A stretch of 64,000 nt of DNA from Torreya grandis (Eukaryota; Streptophyta; Pinopsida; Cupressales; Taxaceae): contig JARHVA010004093.1 in assembly GCA_037957365.1 (NCBI GenBank), forward strand, positions 379,501 through 443,500, read 5' to 3'. Every line of letters starts with the position of its first letter. The stretch's first letter is position 1. The notes below the pieces were generated by a model that had not been told where the DNA came from, made no database searches, and was given only the letters and a program-made list of their open reading frames with translations. Made by a program: the position numbers and the translations under genes. This document shows positions 1-12,939 of the stretch, one piece after another.

Positions 1-32
1 AATGTAGAATCTTCATATATATCAAGATCACA

Positions 33-535
33 ATTGATTATGGCCTATGGTATCCTAAAAGTGAAGATTTAAATTTGATAGCATATACAAATATAGATTG
101 GGTAGGATGTGTGGATGATATAAAAAACACTCATGGTGGTGCATTTTTCCTTGGAAATAGACTTGATTCATGGCTGATAAAAACCAAGAGTCAGTTACTA
201 TTTCTATAGTAGAATCATAGTATGTAAAAGCAATATTATGTTACACTTGAGTCTTATGGATGAATCAAACACTCAAAGGCATTAAGGTAGAATATGAATC
301 ACCTATCTCTATTATTTGTGATAATTCAAGTGTTATTAACACATCAAAAAAACTAGTGATGCATTGCATAACCAAGGACATATCAATCAAGTATCACTTC
401 TTAAGAGAAAATTTTAAAGATCAAGAGGTCACAAATAAACATTTTCTATCACAGGATCAAATTATAGACATATTCACCAAACCTCTTACCAAGGAATAAT
501 TTGAGTATATAAGATAGAAATTGGAAGTGGTGGCT
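33..535 (+). pseudogene. Ty1/copia RNase H domain and polyprotein C-terminus, decayed
   Basis: This is the last part of a copia polyprotein, the RNase H that degrades the RNA template during reverse transcription. From 33 the frame reads DYGLWYPKSEDLNLIAYT and then IDWVGC, the usual block around the first catalytic Asp. A frameshift near 200 and two in-frame stops interrupt the SxxEAEYV-like block, read here as SIVES then YV. The frame is open at 260-499 and holds the ICDNSS block with the third catalytic Asp, and the typical KYHFLRE, DQIIDIFTKPL ending. A stop at 497-499 precedes FEYIR, so even the tail is broken. The reverse transcriptase would lie left of the window. The family is secure; the element is dead. 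Confidence 0.93.
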
Positions 536-993
536 CCTACATAATATCACAAGATCATAGTGATAGGGCATGAGTCTAGGGTGAGTATCATAGAATTATT
601 GTTAATCCCTAGAAGAAGAGAGAAAAAGCTAATCAGGTATGCATATTTTTTCAAAATTTTAATGAGTTGATGGTTACAAATTCTTGGAAAAACTTGTTTA
701 TTTTATAAAGGGGGAGAAAAATTTGGACAAACTATGAGAAAGTTGGATTCCCTTTGCCATTGATGTCAAAGGGGGAGAAAAAGTACAAATGCTCCCTGTA
801 AAAGTTTGAAAGAGTAGAGCATGTGTATAAGTTGGTTTTAAGAAAATGTTTCATTGCCTAAGGGGGAGTAGGTTTGGTATAATCAAATTCATTTTCACTC
901 CATAAAAATCCAATGCAAGTACAATAAATTCAAGATAAGGATTAAGAGAAGTATCAGAGAATTTAATTTGCCATCAATGCCAAAGGGGGATAT
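536..993 (+). other. Copia 3' non-coding region with repeated polypurine motifs and PPT
   Basis: Non-coding tail between the polyprotein end and the LTR. The purine motif AAGGGGGAG or AGGGGGAGAA recurs at about 710, 770 and 860, which is common in plant copia elements with long 3' regions. The last copy, AAAGGGGGA at 982-990, directly precedes the LTR and is the best polypurine tract for plus-strand priming. Confidence 0.75.
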
Positions 994-3276
<2,283 letters not shown>

Positions 3277-3277
3277 A

Positions 3278-3292
3278 GATAAGTATTAGAGG
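3278..3292 (+). other. Primer-binding-site-like sequence (initiator Met tRNA type)
   Basis: ATAAGTATTAGAGGA matches the plant copia PBS ATTGGTATCAGAGC after C-to-T and G-to-A decay. It lies two bases after the LTR end, where minus-strand DNA synthesis is primed. Confidence 0.6.
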
Positions 3293-3705
3293 AGATGAGA
3301 GAGGATGAGGTGATATGGAAGCCCTATGTCAGGTTTCCAATATGGCTAGGGATGGAGATGGATCTGGTGGAAGGACAATGAACAAGGTGGTTATAGGGGA
3401 GATTCCTAGAGCATGTGGAGATTTTTTATTTTGGCCAGATATAATGAAATTTTAGGATACAATAAGATATACATAAATCACCTCATGTATATAAGATAGA
3501 TGGCTCAGAGGTGAAACTACTTGAGCCATAGGTTACAATGTTAGAGTTGTTAGTAGATGAGGAGAGAGAGGTAGTGGCAGAAGATGATGTTGGAGTCATA
3601 GAGGTATATTTATTATGGTGGGTGGATTAACATAAAAGGGGAAAGGAGAGGATGGTACACCAGAGGTGGAAGGTGAGGGATGTGGGGATGGTATATGTGG
3701 AGGTT
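3293..3705 (+). other. Purine-rich segment left of the R insertion, unrecognised
   Basis: A G-rich stretch that follows the PBS-like site and is cut by the R element at 3706. Its continuation should start at 39055 on the other side of R; that side is similarly purine-rich (GGAGGAGATGGGG, GGTGGAGGATATGGAGG). All frames contain stops and no gag domain is recognisable. The last five bases, AGGTT at 3701-3705, are the left target-site duplication of R. Confidence 0.5.
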
Positions 3706-5726
3706 TGTTATTGTGAAATTTTACATTTCATGACAATACCCCTAATTATAGTATTAAAATTAATTGGAAATGTTTTAATAACATAGATGGTAAATTTTTT
3801 AAAAAAAATTGACACCAACTCCATATCCCAATGGATAAATCTTGAGTTGCATAGTTAGATATACTTTTTGGGAAGATTTGAGTATTAAAGTTGAGCATAT
3901 TAATGATCTCTTGACTATGTCTCTTTTGGAAAGAGACGGTCATGGCTTGGAGACAAGTCCCACACTTGAAAACAAATTTATACATGATAGTCATAATGGG
4001 ATATATGATGATGGATGATGTTACATATAAGGTTCCCATCCTTGGACATATGAAGGAAGATTCATGAAGGATGAAATACTACAAGATAGCTTCATCATTT
4101 TTTGTATCATGAAAACATAAGAACGTGTCAGCACTTGGGGTAGCCGCAAGGTGTGTAATGACTCCTACGACATAAGCTTAGTTGAGATATCTTCTCATGA
4201 TAGTATTTCATCTACTTTGGATCAACTTTGAATTGTGTTTGATATTTTAACTTTTGAGATGGCTAAAGGTGGTGGTCCATAAGTTTTTATACCTATGTGT
4301 GCTCTGAGGTAAGCATGTAGTAGTAAAAGAGTGGGTAGAGTCAATAGAAGATCAAGAAAGAAGTCAAAATTTGCCTAAGTCTAACTTTAGTAGGTTTTGG
4401 TACCATGTCAAGGACATCATCAGATTTTGACAATATGTATTCAAACACACATATGATTATATTACCTTGTTGGGTAGAGGCATAAATCCTTACATTGGTC
4501 TAAACATTGTGAAAAGCCTTCCATTATGAAAATTGCACCTTTAAATCCCATAACATGAAAAAATGCATCTTTAAATCCTACATCATGTTTCATGAAATTT
4601 AAAAAATCAAAAGAATGTTTCATAAGGTTCAAAAACCCAAAAAATATTTCATGAACTGCAAAAACTTGAAAACTATTTCATACAGTTCAAAAACCCAAAA
4701 AATGTTTCATAACATTCAAAAATCTAAAAAATGTTTCATGAGGTTAAAAAACCCTAAAAGTGTTTCGTAAGGTTTAAAAACTTGAAAAATGTTTCATAAG
4801 GTTCAAAAACCTATAAAATGTTTGATGTCATTTAGAATCCTATAAAATATTTTGTAGGTTTTTATATCCCACAAAATGTTTACTGAGCTTTAAATGCCTG
4901 TAAATGTTTTATAACCCTCCAAATTTATCAAGTGTCTCATGAGCCTTAAAATATATGTAAAATGTTTCATGAGTCTTAATTTATGCTAAGTGTTTTAATG
5001 GCTTTAAAAAACTGAATATTATTTTAACTCCTCCAAATCTTGAAAGTGTTTTAAAAACTTTAATATACTAGAAGTGTTTTAAAAAAACATTAATAACTGC
5101 AAAGTTTTTTATAAGGTCCAAAGTTCTATAAAATGTTTTATCATCCTCAAAAGTCAACAAAATTTTGGATAAACTTATAAATTATCTAGAGTGTTTTTTA
5201 AGGTTCTAAAATCCACATTATTTTTTCTAAGCTTTGAACTTCTACGTAAGCTTTCCCCCATATCCCTCCACATAACCCACCATGTCTCTCCAAATCTTAT
5301 TTCTCCTAAATGAATGGTATAAAATCTGAAAAGTCTTGTTTTCAAAACATAAACACGTGGTTTTACTTAATTTTTTTCAAAAAAACTTTTTCCCACTCAA
5401 AAAATATGTGGACTTCGGCTTAAATGGTGGGTTATTAAAAATATTTGGGTTTACCCATTTTTAAAGGTGGGGTTTGTTTCCATTCAAGGTATTTTTTATT
5501 TTAAGCCTTTTCAAGAGTTGTTTAGACTCATAATTGATGGTATGGGATGTGGGGGGTGGTTTTTACCATAAGATATGTTGGTTTGGGATTTTGGAAGCTA
5601 TTTTTGAGTAGGTTAACCTATGGTTTTACATGGAAAGATGGTTTTGACTTCATGTGAGGTATTTGGAAAATTGAGAAGTTGTTTCAAGGATATTTTCATA
5701 ATTTTAAATGTTTGGAAGGTGGTTTT
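3706..5726 (+). mobile_element. R element 5' LTR, left part (mostly U3)
   Basis: Homologous to 18260-19499, 20695-21186 and 36303-37045. Shared landmarks are the TTTTACATTTCA start, CTCCATATCCCAATGGA (3820 and 18370), the 29-bp array, CATAAACACGTGGTTTTACTT-type sequence (5350), and GGGGTGGTTT near 5553. It stops at 5726 where the 8.1-kb element is inserted. It lacks the T LTR that sits in the 3' LTR copies, so it shows the empty T site near 4980-4990. Confidence 0.85.
4586..5240. repeat. 29-bp tandem minisatellite within the R LTR
   Basis: Units of the type AATGTTTCATAAGGTTCAAA plus CCCAA repeat with a strict step. The C of TTTCAT falls at 4621, 4650, 4679, 4708, 4737, 4766 and 4795, exactly 29 bp apart. 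More diverged units continue with 28-30 bp steps to about 5240, roughly 22 units in all. Homologous arrays occur at about 19100-19490 plus 20700-20950 and at 36310-36560. Units abut without spacers. Confidence 0.9.
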
Positions 5727-6003
5727 ATCACTTGGATTTGCACCCTTTGAGGAGATGTATCATCTCTTCTCATCCAAGTGGCATAATTGAAACACCTCTA
5801 GGTAGTTTTCTAAGCTAGAATGAGAACTTCTACACCACATTTTAGGATTTTCATGACTTGTGGTGAAACTTGTGCTTCATAACCTTGAATGGTATTTCAA
5901 ACCCTTGTCTCAACCACAAGTAACTCTTTTTCTCAGCTTGATAAGTGTCTTTATGACCTTTAGGATTCTCTCTTATTCTTCTTCTTCTTCTTCTTCTTCT
6001 TCT

Positions 6004-6102
<99 letters not shown>

Positions 6103-6787
6103 TCTATCTCAAGTTCTATAAGAAATAGCCATTTTGGCCTTTATAATTTATTCTCCACCTGTGTATGGTGAAGCCTTACTAATGTATATACCATTTGATT
6201 TATAATACTACTAATTTTTACCTCTTCCATAACTATGTATAGTGTGTTTACTTTAATGATGGATCTTTCTTAGTGAAGACTATGGATTCCTTAGCATGTT
6301 GTCTCATTCTCTTACCTATTTGCATCTTCTTCTTGTAGGTCATATGAAGTGTTCTAGGGAGTGTCAAGGTTAAGTGATTTATCCTATTCAATAGTTCCAT
6401 TCAAGGCCTCTTGTCTATCCCTCCTAGCCTAAAACATTCATTCATAACCTTATAATGAAACATTGATGTGAGAAGATTCAAATTGGGAAAATGTATGTTT
6501 GGTTAGTCCTTTGTTCTCATGTGTAATATGAAACTATTTGGAAGTCATCAACTTATTTGGTGTATCACCTCCCTAAGAATAGTTTTCTTTCAATTTTATC
6601 TTACCCTTTTCCCTCAAAAAGTTTAGGTTTCTTAGTGATCCAAAGTTGTACATCAAGGGAGCTAGCCCTATCTAGAGATTCACCTCATTCTTAGGCTCAC
6701 CCATAAGCTATAGGTGTTTCAATTATGCAAATTGGATGAGGAGAGATAATACATCTCTTGAAATGTTGAAAATAAAAGTGACAATAG
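5727..6787 (+). repeat. Left terminal repeat unit of the 8.1-kb element
   Basis: This 1.06-kb unit begins TCACTTGGATTTGC (5728) and ends AAAAGTGACAATAG. Its own ends are inverted repeats: 5728-5797 against 6712-6781, 11 mismatches in 70. From 5801 on it is directly repeated at 12940-13809. Shared landmarks include CTAAGCTAGAATGAGAA, AGCCATTTTGGCCTTT, CATGTTGTCTCAT, GTATCACCTCCCT and GATTCACCTCATTCTTAGG. No coding capacity is recognisable. Confidence 0.85.
5976..6098. repeat. (TTC)n(TC)n microsatellite, expanded copy
   Basis: About 11 TTC units followed by about 45 TC units. The matching site in the right terminal unit (13111-13134) has only about nine TC units, so the tract expanded (or contracted in the other copy) after the units separated. 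A reading frame of 103 residues across it is a serine/leucine repeat artefact. Confidence 0.95.
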
Positions 6788-7040
6788 TTTTTTTCACTCT
6801 TAGTGGGACTCTTAGTCCAATAAGTGGGAATATTATTGGTGTATCTTTCCTCTAATCATCTTTTAGAAGTAAACAAGCTAATACCAATGGTGAATTTTAA
6901 TGATAACTTTTGGTCGTAAGTAGCCCAAGTATATCTATTTGAAAAAATTTCTCAATTTTTGTGTTTCCTTTGACACATGAGGTTAATATGGATATTTATG
7001 GCCAATACTCCTATCACGAACCTTTTTTTAGTATCCTTAC
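6788..7040. other. Leader between the left terminal unit and the decayed ORF
   Basis: Non-coding. It contains two ACTCTTAGT copies near 6798-6815 and GGGAATATTATTGGTGTATC. No convincing tRNA primer site is visible. Confidence 0.5.
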
Positions 7041-8655
7041 TATGAATCACATTTTACCCCTCAACAATCCTATCAAAATGGCTATCAATCCTATGAGCCA
7101 TGGTAGCCCTATATCCCTTCATTTCCATTTCCATATGGAAACCATGTTTTTGGACAACCCTACAAGATAGGCTACCAAGAAAACTATCAAGAAACACCTC
7201 TCTATCAATCCCAATATGACACCTATCATTTATATCATGATGCCTATAAATCTCAAGAGTAATCCTATGAGTCTTGTCATGAGAAATCAGATGATTCCAT
7301 AGATTGTACACAAAGATATTATTGGAAGGATGCAACTCCTACTTATGTAGGTGTTTCTCCTTCTAATCAGATCAATAATTCACTTCACTGAATTCACTTC
7401 CCTATGAGCTTACTAGTGATTTTATCTTTCATAAATCTACTCATAAACCTTATCCTACCCTTCACACTCCATCTTCAATTCATAACCCTTATCCTTCATC
7501 CCAAACTCCATCTAAAACTCATCAAAATTATAATACACCTCACATTATACCTCCTTCACATGAGCCCATCCATCAACCATTAACCTCACCCCTTTTTGAG
7601 GAAGAGCCCATCTTGAGAGAAGCAAGTAAAGAAGAGCAAACTCAATTCATGGTTGATCAAGAAGATCTCATGAGTGACTATGAGGAATAACTAATCAAAA
7701 GGAATCCAATTAGTGAATAAAAGGGCCATCCACAAGCTTATGCCTCCATATTTTAAGGGATGTGTGCCCATGAATTAGACTCTAATGCTTCCATTTTTGA
7801 GGGGTTGTGTAGCCATGAGGAATGTGGCCAAGACTTAAAGAGAGAGGTATTTGAAATAGACTCCATGTCTGATCATGGAGATGTTAATGATATTCTAAAG
7901 CATGAAGATGAATGTGTTATCAAGGATGAAGAACAATTTCAAGTCCCTCCTCAAGAATTAGAAGTCATAAGAGAGTCTCATGACAGCAAGGTAGAGGAAA
8001 TAGTTCTTGAAGATGACATTCATGAGGAAGAAGATTTATGATAAAAGTTTAATTCCATGTGCAATGAATTTGATAATTTGGGTAAATATTTATCTTCTCC
8101 AAAATATTGCACATCTAATGACAAGCTTACTGATGAGTCTAAAAGACATGATCTTGAGTGTTAAATCAAACATAAAGATGAAACTCTCTCTGCTATTCAA
8201 GAACCTGCTATCATGAAGCCATTTGATGATGCTAGTGTACAAAAAGTTGTAGATATGGATAATGATGTCAAGTTAGATCTTATTGTACTTAAAATATATT
8301 TAAGATATCCATTTGAGGTAAAACCACATTTAAAGTTGTGGGAACATGCTGAAGGAAATCTTGGTGCTTCCAAACATCAATCACATTATATCATGGAGGA
8401 CAATAAGGCTAAGAGGACTATCATATTTTTAAAATTTCACATCAAGGTCCAAGTACATGAGAAGGTTTATAATATTTAGATGCAAGAAGATTCCATTTCC
8501 ATAGTCAACCTATATGGATCTACTTGTTTGTCATTGAATATCATGCCAATGAAGTTGGAAAACACCATGAAGGAGATGGAGGAATCAATGATAAAGGTTA
8601 AAAGGATACATGTCTCACTCAATCCTTCATGTCATGAAGCAAGGAAGGTTTAAAA
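7041..8655 (+). pseudogene. Decayed ORF of unknown function inside the 8.1-kb element
   Basis: I do not recognise this protein. From 7041 to about 7390 one frame reads a Tyr/Gln/Pro-rich segment (YYESHFTPQQSYQNGYQSYE, later YQENYQETPLYQSQYDTYH) with two stops that each fit a single C-to-T or G-to-A change. A shift then leads to a second frame that runs from 7760 to 8655. It is strongly acidic (residues such as ECVIKDEEQF and VLEDDIHEEEDL), broken by stops at 8039-8044, 8162-8164, 8477-8479 and 8651. It ends near NPSCHEARKV and FPFDPRVRYA. The coding-like composition over about 500 codons argues for a real ancient ORF. A Tyr/Pro-rich then acidic layout could be a gag-like or accessory protein; no zinc knuckle, protease, RT or transposase motif is seen. 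Confidence 0.5.
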
Positions 8656-9999
8656 TTTTCCCTTTGACCCAAGAGTGAGGTATGCTTAATTTTTTGTTGT
8701 ACACGATTGTTTTTTTTTTGCTTTTCCTAAGTGTTTTGAGCACATGTGTGTTTACTTTGCTTGTGTGTGTCTTTTGTTTTGATTGGTTGAGGTAATTAGT
8801 TGTCTTGTCTTAATTAAATCCTTGCATAAAGTGTCAATTCTTATTGTTTTTGTTAGACTTTAGATGACTCCCTAATCCTAATGGACTAATAAGGCTATTG
8901 GTCTAGTTAGTATAACAGGGATACTATCGTTATGAGTCACTAATTTGTTGACCAAATTTGACCCTACAAGTAAAATTAGGACCCCTATAGGTTAAAATTT
9001 TGATTTTTAGGTTTTAATGGGTCTAATATATGTATTAATGTGTATTATAGGTCATTTAGTGTGATTTCATGTTATATTAACCTTGGTCATTAGTCATTTT
9101 GGTCCTTATATCATTTTGAGTCATTTTGGGGTCAAAATAGGGCATTAAATGAGTTATACGATATCATATGGAAGTTTAAAGGTTTAATAAGGGTGATTTT
9201 ATGTTAAATGTGTCATATTATTCCTCATTCACCTATTCATAACTAAATTTGATAGGTTCTTCAAAAGAAAGAGTAATTTTCTTGTGAAAAGAGAAGAGTT
9301 TAGCACTTATATGGTCCATAAGGGAGTATGACATGTATAATAAGTTCATGATATGACTAATAATATTATTTAGATATATTTAATTGATTTAAGTACCTTA
9401 TAAGTGTCAAAATTGAGCTAAAACTATTTTTCTCCTTCTTCACCCTTTTAGACACATGTAACTAGTCAGTAGGTTTGTACTTGGTACAAATAGTTGGAGA
9501 ATTTATAGGTCAAACTCCTTTGAGAGGTGAAATTAAACTTAGATATATTAATTTCCATAAAAAATATTTTGAATAATTATGGCCTTTGATTTATGAACCA
9601 TCCTCATGAAGTTCATGGTGTCTTTTTGCTAGCTAATCCATGTACCCTATAGGTTTTACTCTTGTTTAGATTATTTTATACAATCTAGTTGTTGAGATTG
9701 GTTAAAAATTATTTTTACTACGTTATATCATGTTATACATTATTGGTTTCACATTTTGAAAGGATTTTATATCTCAAATAACTCACTTTGTAGGAGGGTG
9801 TTGATAGTGGACTTGCACTCCAATTTCACCATTTTTAGAAAGTATCTTTCTCTAAAATGGACTTAATATAATTTGATATGGTGTTTAACTCATTTAAATT
9901 TTCATGGTAATTTTATTACTTAAAATTTTAAATATCAAAGGTGAGTATCATTGAGGTCATAATCCATTGGCATGCACAGCTAACTCGCAGCTCAACTTA
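8656..9999. other. AT-rich non-coding interior of the 8.1-kb element
   Basis: No coding frame. Repeated short phrases such as TCATTTTGGTCC and TCATTTTGAGTCATTTTGGGG near 9095-9135 give weak internal repetition. It resembles a long 3' untranslated region. Confidence 0.5.
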
Positions 10000-11277
10000 G
10001 TCTCAATCATGATTTGTAAAGGTTATAAGAACATCCATGGAGGTATATTAAAGGTTCCAAAGCTTTGAGATATATTAAAGTAACATGAGGTATTTTTGTG
10101 ATATTTTAAATGATAAATAAAACACTATGGCATCCATATGTAGAACTTCTAGATAGTCTACCATTATTGTCCATCTACAGGTGCTTGAAAGAGAATATCA
10201 CATTTGAATAAAGGTTTTGAGACCTATTTCAAGAGTTACATAGTGATAAAATTATATTTAAGAGGTTATTTCGGATTTAGTAGTGATCAAATGGATAATA
10301 ACCATACATATTATTCATAAGACTACATACTGCTTGTAAAGAACTTAATATGCACCTACAGGTGCCTTTTTAAAAACCAATTATGTTGAAATGAAATTTC
10401 TAATATGGGAAAAGTGTTTGATAGAGGAAAATACTTATTTTTAACTTTTGGAAAATCTCAAAACTCATTTAAACCTAAAAAATCCATATCTACTACCTAA
10501 ACACATGTTGTTTCTTGTGTATGCAAATAGCCACCTACATGTGTCCTTAATAGAAATCTAAAGTGTTATATGAAGGCGTCAAAATAGGTGATATAACCCT
10601 TATTAATGGTTATAAATAATTTATGAGATCATGGAAGACCCATGTGAAGGTCTAGGTTGGTAAATGTATTTTAAAACCACTTCAAAAGGCAATGACTATA
10701 GGTTTAGGGATCAAATCCATAAAATGGGAAAATAAAGATCCAAGTCCTTTTATAAACACCTTGCAACAAGGTTGTCAAATATTTTGATGCATCTTATTAT
10801 GTTTATTTTGAATTCCCCATATATGATAATATCTATACAAAATTTTAGTGGTATATGATCAATGGAGGTTAGTTTTTTGTAAGCCCAAAGTTATGCTTTT
10901 ATACACTAAATCCAAGTAATGATCACCTATAGTTTTGAGTCTTAAAGGAGGTCTCTATACCCATTTTTTAAAATGGACTCTATCTCCATGATTAAACTAT
11001 ATCAATAGGTGAAATACATATCAATAACATTTATTATCCATTAAACCATCAAGAATAATTTATATGCAATGTTTTAAACCCCATTAACACCTACATGGGT
11101 CTCTTTATTTGAAAACATTCACCTATAATAGATTGTCAACCTCCACATCATTCATGGAAAGGTATTAAGACTGGAATAGATATCAATAATATAAATTATA
11201 AGATAATTTAAATTACTCAAATTATGCCAATGTAGTTTTAAGTCTTTTCAAAAGTAAAGGACACCTACAAGAGCCCA

Positions 11278-11301
11278 CACAGTCAACTATAGTTGACTGT
11301 G
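11278..11301. repeat. 24-bp perfect palindrome
   Basis: CACAGTCAACTA is followed immediately by its exact reverse complement. It lies 13 bp after the CTACAAG motif of one ~180-bp monomer. Confidence 0.95.
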
Positions 11302-11817
11302 AGGGGTAGAGAGCATAAGGTTTGAGTTTTTTGAAGTAAATAGAGTCAAAAAATGAATGAAAAGGTCCAAATCATTGATAAATGACCTCATAGTTTCATT
11401 TATGGTGTTTATTAATTAATATAAATTCTGAATACATACACACACACACACCTACAGGTGCCACTCTAAGACAAAAACCATAATCAAGAATTGGTACATG
11501 GAGCCTTAAGAATCTAATGTATGGAAAGAGGTTTGTAAAGGGTTGAAGTCTTTAAAAAACCTATATCAAATTAATCATGACCATTAATGTATATAAAATA
11601 TCTTTACAATGGTAAATTATGCAAAAATGGATCTCTAAACAAGTAGGGCATAGTATATATGGAAATCTTGCACACAGTCTTTGCCTAGCTAGTCTGTCTT
11701 GGTTTTTTAAGATTTTGGAGGGTCAAAGGGTTTAACCAAGGGATGAAAATTTTTATAGATGGTATTTATAACCTATATAATCTCATAAAACTTTCCAATT
11801 ATATTATTAAATAGGTT

Positions 11818-11853
11818 AATTACCCTCTATTTTATCTCAGATAGAGGGTAATT
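11818..11853. repeat. 13-bp perfect inverted repeat with 10-nt loop
   Basis: AATTACCCTCTAT (11818-11830) and its exact reverse complement (11841-11853) can form a hairpin. It sits two monomer lengths (366 bp) after the motif at 11452. Confidence 0.95.
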
Positions 11854-12360
11854 CCCTTTGTATGAGAACCCTACACTTTTAGGACGTAGAGATAGGAATC
11901 TATAGGAGCTTATTAAACATTAATGGGATGTTATATAATATTTTAAAAAACTTATAAAACATTTAAAATAAATAAAATAATGATAAATATCAACAAGGAG
12001 GTCCAAACCTACAAGGGTTACAGTTAGGCCAATTAGGCATGTTCAGGCCTAAAGACCAAATGTGAGGCTAATTTCACTTTTAGCTCTAAGTGAGATTTAA
12101 AAATAATTGGAAAAGTAATATGGGATCATAATATATGTATATAATATATTTTTATAACATTAAATCCATCAAAAATTAATTTTGGGCTTTAAGGTGTAGA
12201 CATGCTATTAGGCATGGTTAGGCCTAATGCCCAAATGAGAGGTCACCTTCAATCTAGCATGAGATAAGCTTTATAAAAAGTTAGAACATGTTTATATAAT
12301 GAGTTTTAATGGATATTAAATTTATATATTTTGAACATGAAATTTATTGAACATTTTTTA

Positions 12361-12939
12361 GGACTCTTTCAAGCTCCTTCCCATCCTTTTGAGTTGTACA
12401 AAATTGTATAGATGGATGACAAAACAAGGTATTTTTATTATTTTATGCATTGTGCACATTATAGGAGGTTTCAAGAGATTAAAATAAAATTTAAGGAAAT
12501 AATATTACTTAATATAACTCCCAATTTCAATTTAATTCTTTGGAACAACTTCTAAGTGCCTCTACTAACTACTTCATCTCAACCAATCAAAACTGACATA
12601 GTAACCAAGCTACTGAGAAGGGTGGAAAACTTCAAGTGAGCTGATTTTATTGTGTGAATAGTGTCTAAAATTACATTTATGGTCTTTAAAATTTTCATAC
12701 ACTCTATTTTATTAATTTTTATGGAAAATTTATGCCATTTTGAAGGCCAAGTGTGCAGGGTGCATGAAAAAGGAGTTATTTTGACTGCATATGGTGATAG
12801 CTCATTTTGGTAAGATTTAAGATGACCATGACTATAAAAAATGAATATATAAGAATGCATGAAATATTTACCTCTCATTACAATAATCATACTTATGCCT
12901 AATCAGTTTTGGGATGTTAAAAAAGGGCTAATCATGAAG
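12361..12939. other. Non-coding sequence before the right terminal unit, with a polypurine run
   Basis: No coding frame. AAAAAAGGG at 12919-12927 lies just upstream of the right terminal unit and would serve as a polypurine tract if the element is an LTR retrotransposon. The left inverted repeat found at 5728-5797 is absent here. Confidence 0.45.

Larger units (their letters stand above)
10000..12360. repeat. Diverged ~180-bp tandem array with phased inverted-repeat motif
   Basis: The motif CTACAGGTG, or a close variant, occurs at 10175, 10356, 10535, 11091, 11265, 11452 and 12009. These positions fit multiples 0, 1, 2, 5, 6, 7 and 10 of about 183 bp. Direct homology is clear between the last two units: TTAGGCATGTTCAGGCCTAA at 12033 and TTAGGCATGGTTAGGCCTAA at 12208 (175-bp step). 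Other units are too diverged to align by eye. Tandem arrays in the 3' untranslated region are a known habit of plant gypsy elements. Confidence 0.6.

Noticed and set aside
4586..5240. CRISPR-like array of ~29-bp repeats
   Set aside because: The units abut with no spacers, the context is a plant LTR, and there are no cas genes. It is a minisatellite.
5860..6171. 103-residue plus-strand ORF
   Set aside because: Translation of the TTC/TC microsatellite in a terminal repeat unit; the homologous copy near 13000 has no such frame.
7054..7335. 93-residue minus-strand ORF
   Set aside because: Shadow of the Tyr/Gln/Pro-rich plus-strand frame, which has better coding character.
12579..12890. 103-residue minus-strand ORF
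   Set aside because: Inside the 3' non-coding part of the 8.1-kb element; low-complexity composition and no motif.
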